Origin: Luteitalea pratensis
GTDB lineage: Bacteria; Acidobacteriota; Vicinamibacteria; Vicinamibacterales; Vicinamibacteraceae
NCBI RefSeq assembly: GCF_001618865.1
Contig: NZ_CP015136.1
Span: forward strand, 2,143,001 to 2,207,000
Length of the DNA: 64,000 bases
Direction of reading: 5' to 3'
A program made the translations under genes and the position numbers. A model generated the notes under the pieces. The model did not search any database and had not been told where the DNA came from. It saw only the letters and a list, made by a program, of their open reading frames with translations. Shown one piece after another: positions 63,204 to 64,000 of the stretch (position 1 is the stretch's first letter; each line of letters starts with the position of its first letter).

Positions 63204-64000
63204 ATGCCTGCTTCAACGCCGCGATGGCCGACCTCCATCGCCGACGACACTCACCTCGACGACCTGCTCAGTACGCCGAGCCTTGCCGCCATCGACGCCA
63301 TGCGTCAGCTCGAGGGCGACCTCATCGTTCTCGGCGTGGCCGGCAAGATGGGGCCGACGCTGGCGCGCATGGCTCGCCGCGCGTCTGACGAGGCTGGGGT
63401 GAAGCGCCGCGTCATCGGCGTCGCGCGTTTCACGGACACGACGCATGAAGACCTGCTCCAGGCCCACGGGGTCGAGACGATCCGGTGCGACCTGCTCGAC
63501 GAGGCCGCGGTTGCCCGCCTGCCCGATGCGCCGTTGGTGGTCTACATGGCCGGACGCAAGTTCGGCTCGACCGGGCTCGAGTCGCTCACCTGGGCGATGA
63601 ATGCCTGGCTGCCCGCGGTGGTGTGCCGGCGCTACGCAGCAAGCCGCATCGCCGCCTTCTCGACCGGCAACGTGTACGGGTTGACGCCCGTGGGTCACGG
63701 TGGCTCGCAGGAAGGCGACGCGGTGTCGCCGGTCGGCGAGTACGCCATGAGCTGCCTCGCACGGGAACGGATGTTCGAACACTTCAGCCGCAGCCACGGT
63801 ACCCCGGTCAGCATCCTGCGCCTGAACTACGCGACCGAGATGCGCTACGGCCTGCTCGTCGACCTCGCACGCAAGATCGCCGCCGGCAGCTCCATCGAGC
63901 TTGCGATGGGGCACGCCAACGTCATCTGGCAGGGCGATGCCAACGCGATGTCGCTCGTAGCGCTGTCTCACGCGTCATCGCCGCCTTACGTTGTCAACAT
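63204..64000 (+). CDS. NAD-dependent epimerase/dehydratase family protein (partial, 3' end outside window)
   Basis: At least 265 residues with no stop before the right edge. The N-terminus has a Rossmann LIVLGVAGKMGPTLARMARR (GxxGxxG), then HGVETIRCDLLDEAAVARLP, VVYMAGRKFGS, AFSTGNVYGLTPVGHGG and VGEYAMSCLARERMFEHF. The Tyr of the usual Tyr-x3-Lys is present in EYAMS, but the Lys position is Cys, so it is an atypical extended SDR that may use a different mechanism or be a non-catalytic relative. ATG 63204 is preferred over ATG 63195, which lies inside the -10 box. Confidence 0.85.
   Translation, partial: MPASTPRWPTSIADDTHLDDLLSTPSLAAIDAMRQLEGDLIVLGVAGKMGPTLARMARRASDEAGVKRRVIGVARFTDTTHEDLLQAHGVETIRCDLLDEAAVARLPDAPLVVYMAGRKFGSTGLESLTWAMNAWLPAVVCRRYAASRIAAFSTGNVYGLTPVGHGGSQEGDAVSPVGEYAMSCLARERMFEHFSRSHGTPVSILRLNYATEMRYGLLVDLARKIAAGSSIELAMGHANVIWQGDANAMSLVALSHASSPPYVVN

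Overview
The window is high-GC (roughly two thirds G+C) bacterial DNA. It looks like an Acidobacteriota chromosome of the Vicinamibacteria/Luteitalea type. The reasons are two Oar-like TonB-dependent receptors with an N-terminal carboxypeptidase-regulatory-like domain, many Tat-exported Gfo/Idh/MocA oxidoreductases and xylose-isomerase-like TIM-barrel proteins, a DUF1080 protein, an ECF sigma factor next to a Ser/Thr kinase, and a PEP-CTERM remnant. The placement is inferred from gene content. No rRNA or tRNA gene was seen.

Layout. 1-7.2 kb: a gene tail, a membrane hybrid histidine kinase, an EamA transporter, a DUF2911 lipid-free secreted protein, an SMP-30 lactonase, a diheme cytochrome c, and an overlapping VOC protein/L-rhamnose mutarotase pair. 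7.3-16.2 kb: a GH95 fucosidase, a secreted atypical-kinase-like protein, a TonB receptor and a decayed Gfo/Idh pseudogene. 16.4-24.1 kb: an RND efflux operon (MFP, pump, outer-membrane factor, and a 76-aa Os1348-like small protein), divergent from a GAF-AAA+-Fis sigma-54 activator. A GG-N10-GC promoter and a palindrome lie between them. 24.1-30.3 kb: a methyltransferase, a frameshifted membrane protein, an NTF2-like protein and a SWIM/SNF2 helicase. 30.6-38 kb: a second TonB receptor, an isomerase, DUF1080, an SGNH hydrolase and a Gfo/Idh protein. 38-44.7 kb: ECF sigma, then a membrane GAF/zinc-ribbon/Ser-Thr kinase, then a 1251-aa receptor-like membrane protein, tightly coupled. 44.9-52.1 kb: DinB, a Gfo/Idh-isomerase-SDR-SGNH run, a glycosyltransferase and a methyltransferase. 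52.3-56.2 kb: hemN-hemH-hemY. 56.4 kb to the end: an unknown protein, an isomerase, a phosphoesterase, a LarA-like protein, a GNAT protein and the start of an epimerase.

How it works together. The main theme is scavenging of plant or microbial glycans: outer-membrane receptors, a GH95 enzyme, a rhamnose mutarotase, and a set of Tat- or Sec-exported oxidoreductases, isomerases and DUF1080 that could form a periplasmic oxidised-sugar (3-keto-glycoside type) route. Around it sit regulation (histidine kinase, sigma-54 activator, ECF/kinase unit) and heme synthesis.

Between transcription units almost every gap holds one of two repeat types. The first is tandem arrays of 7-nt words (also 6, 8 and 9 nt). 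The second is GTAG-headed imperfect palindromes resembling REP/REPIN elements. Both invade genes: they supply stop codons, sit inside an SGNH hydrolase N-terminus, and split a GNAT domain in frame. About sixteen genes have a TAnnnT-like -10 box 4-11 nt before the start codon, which suggests widespread leaderless transcription.
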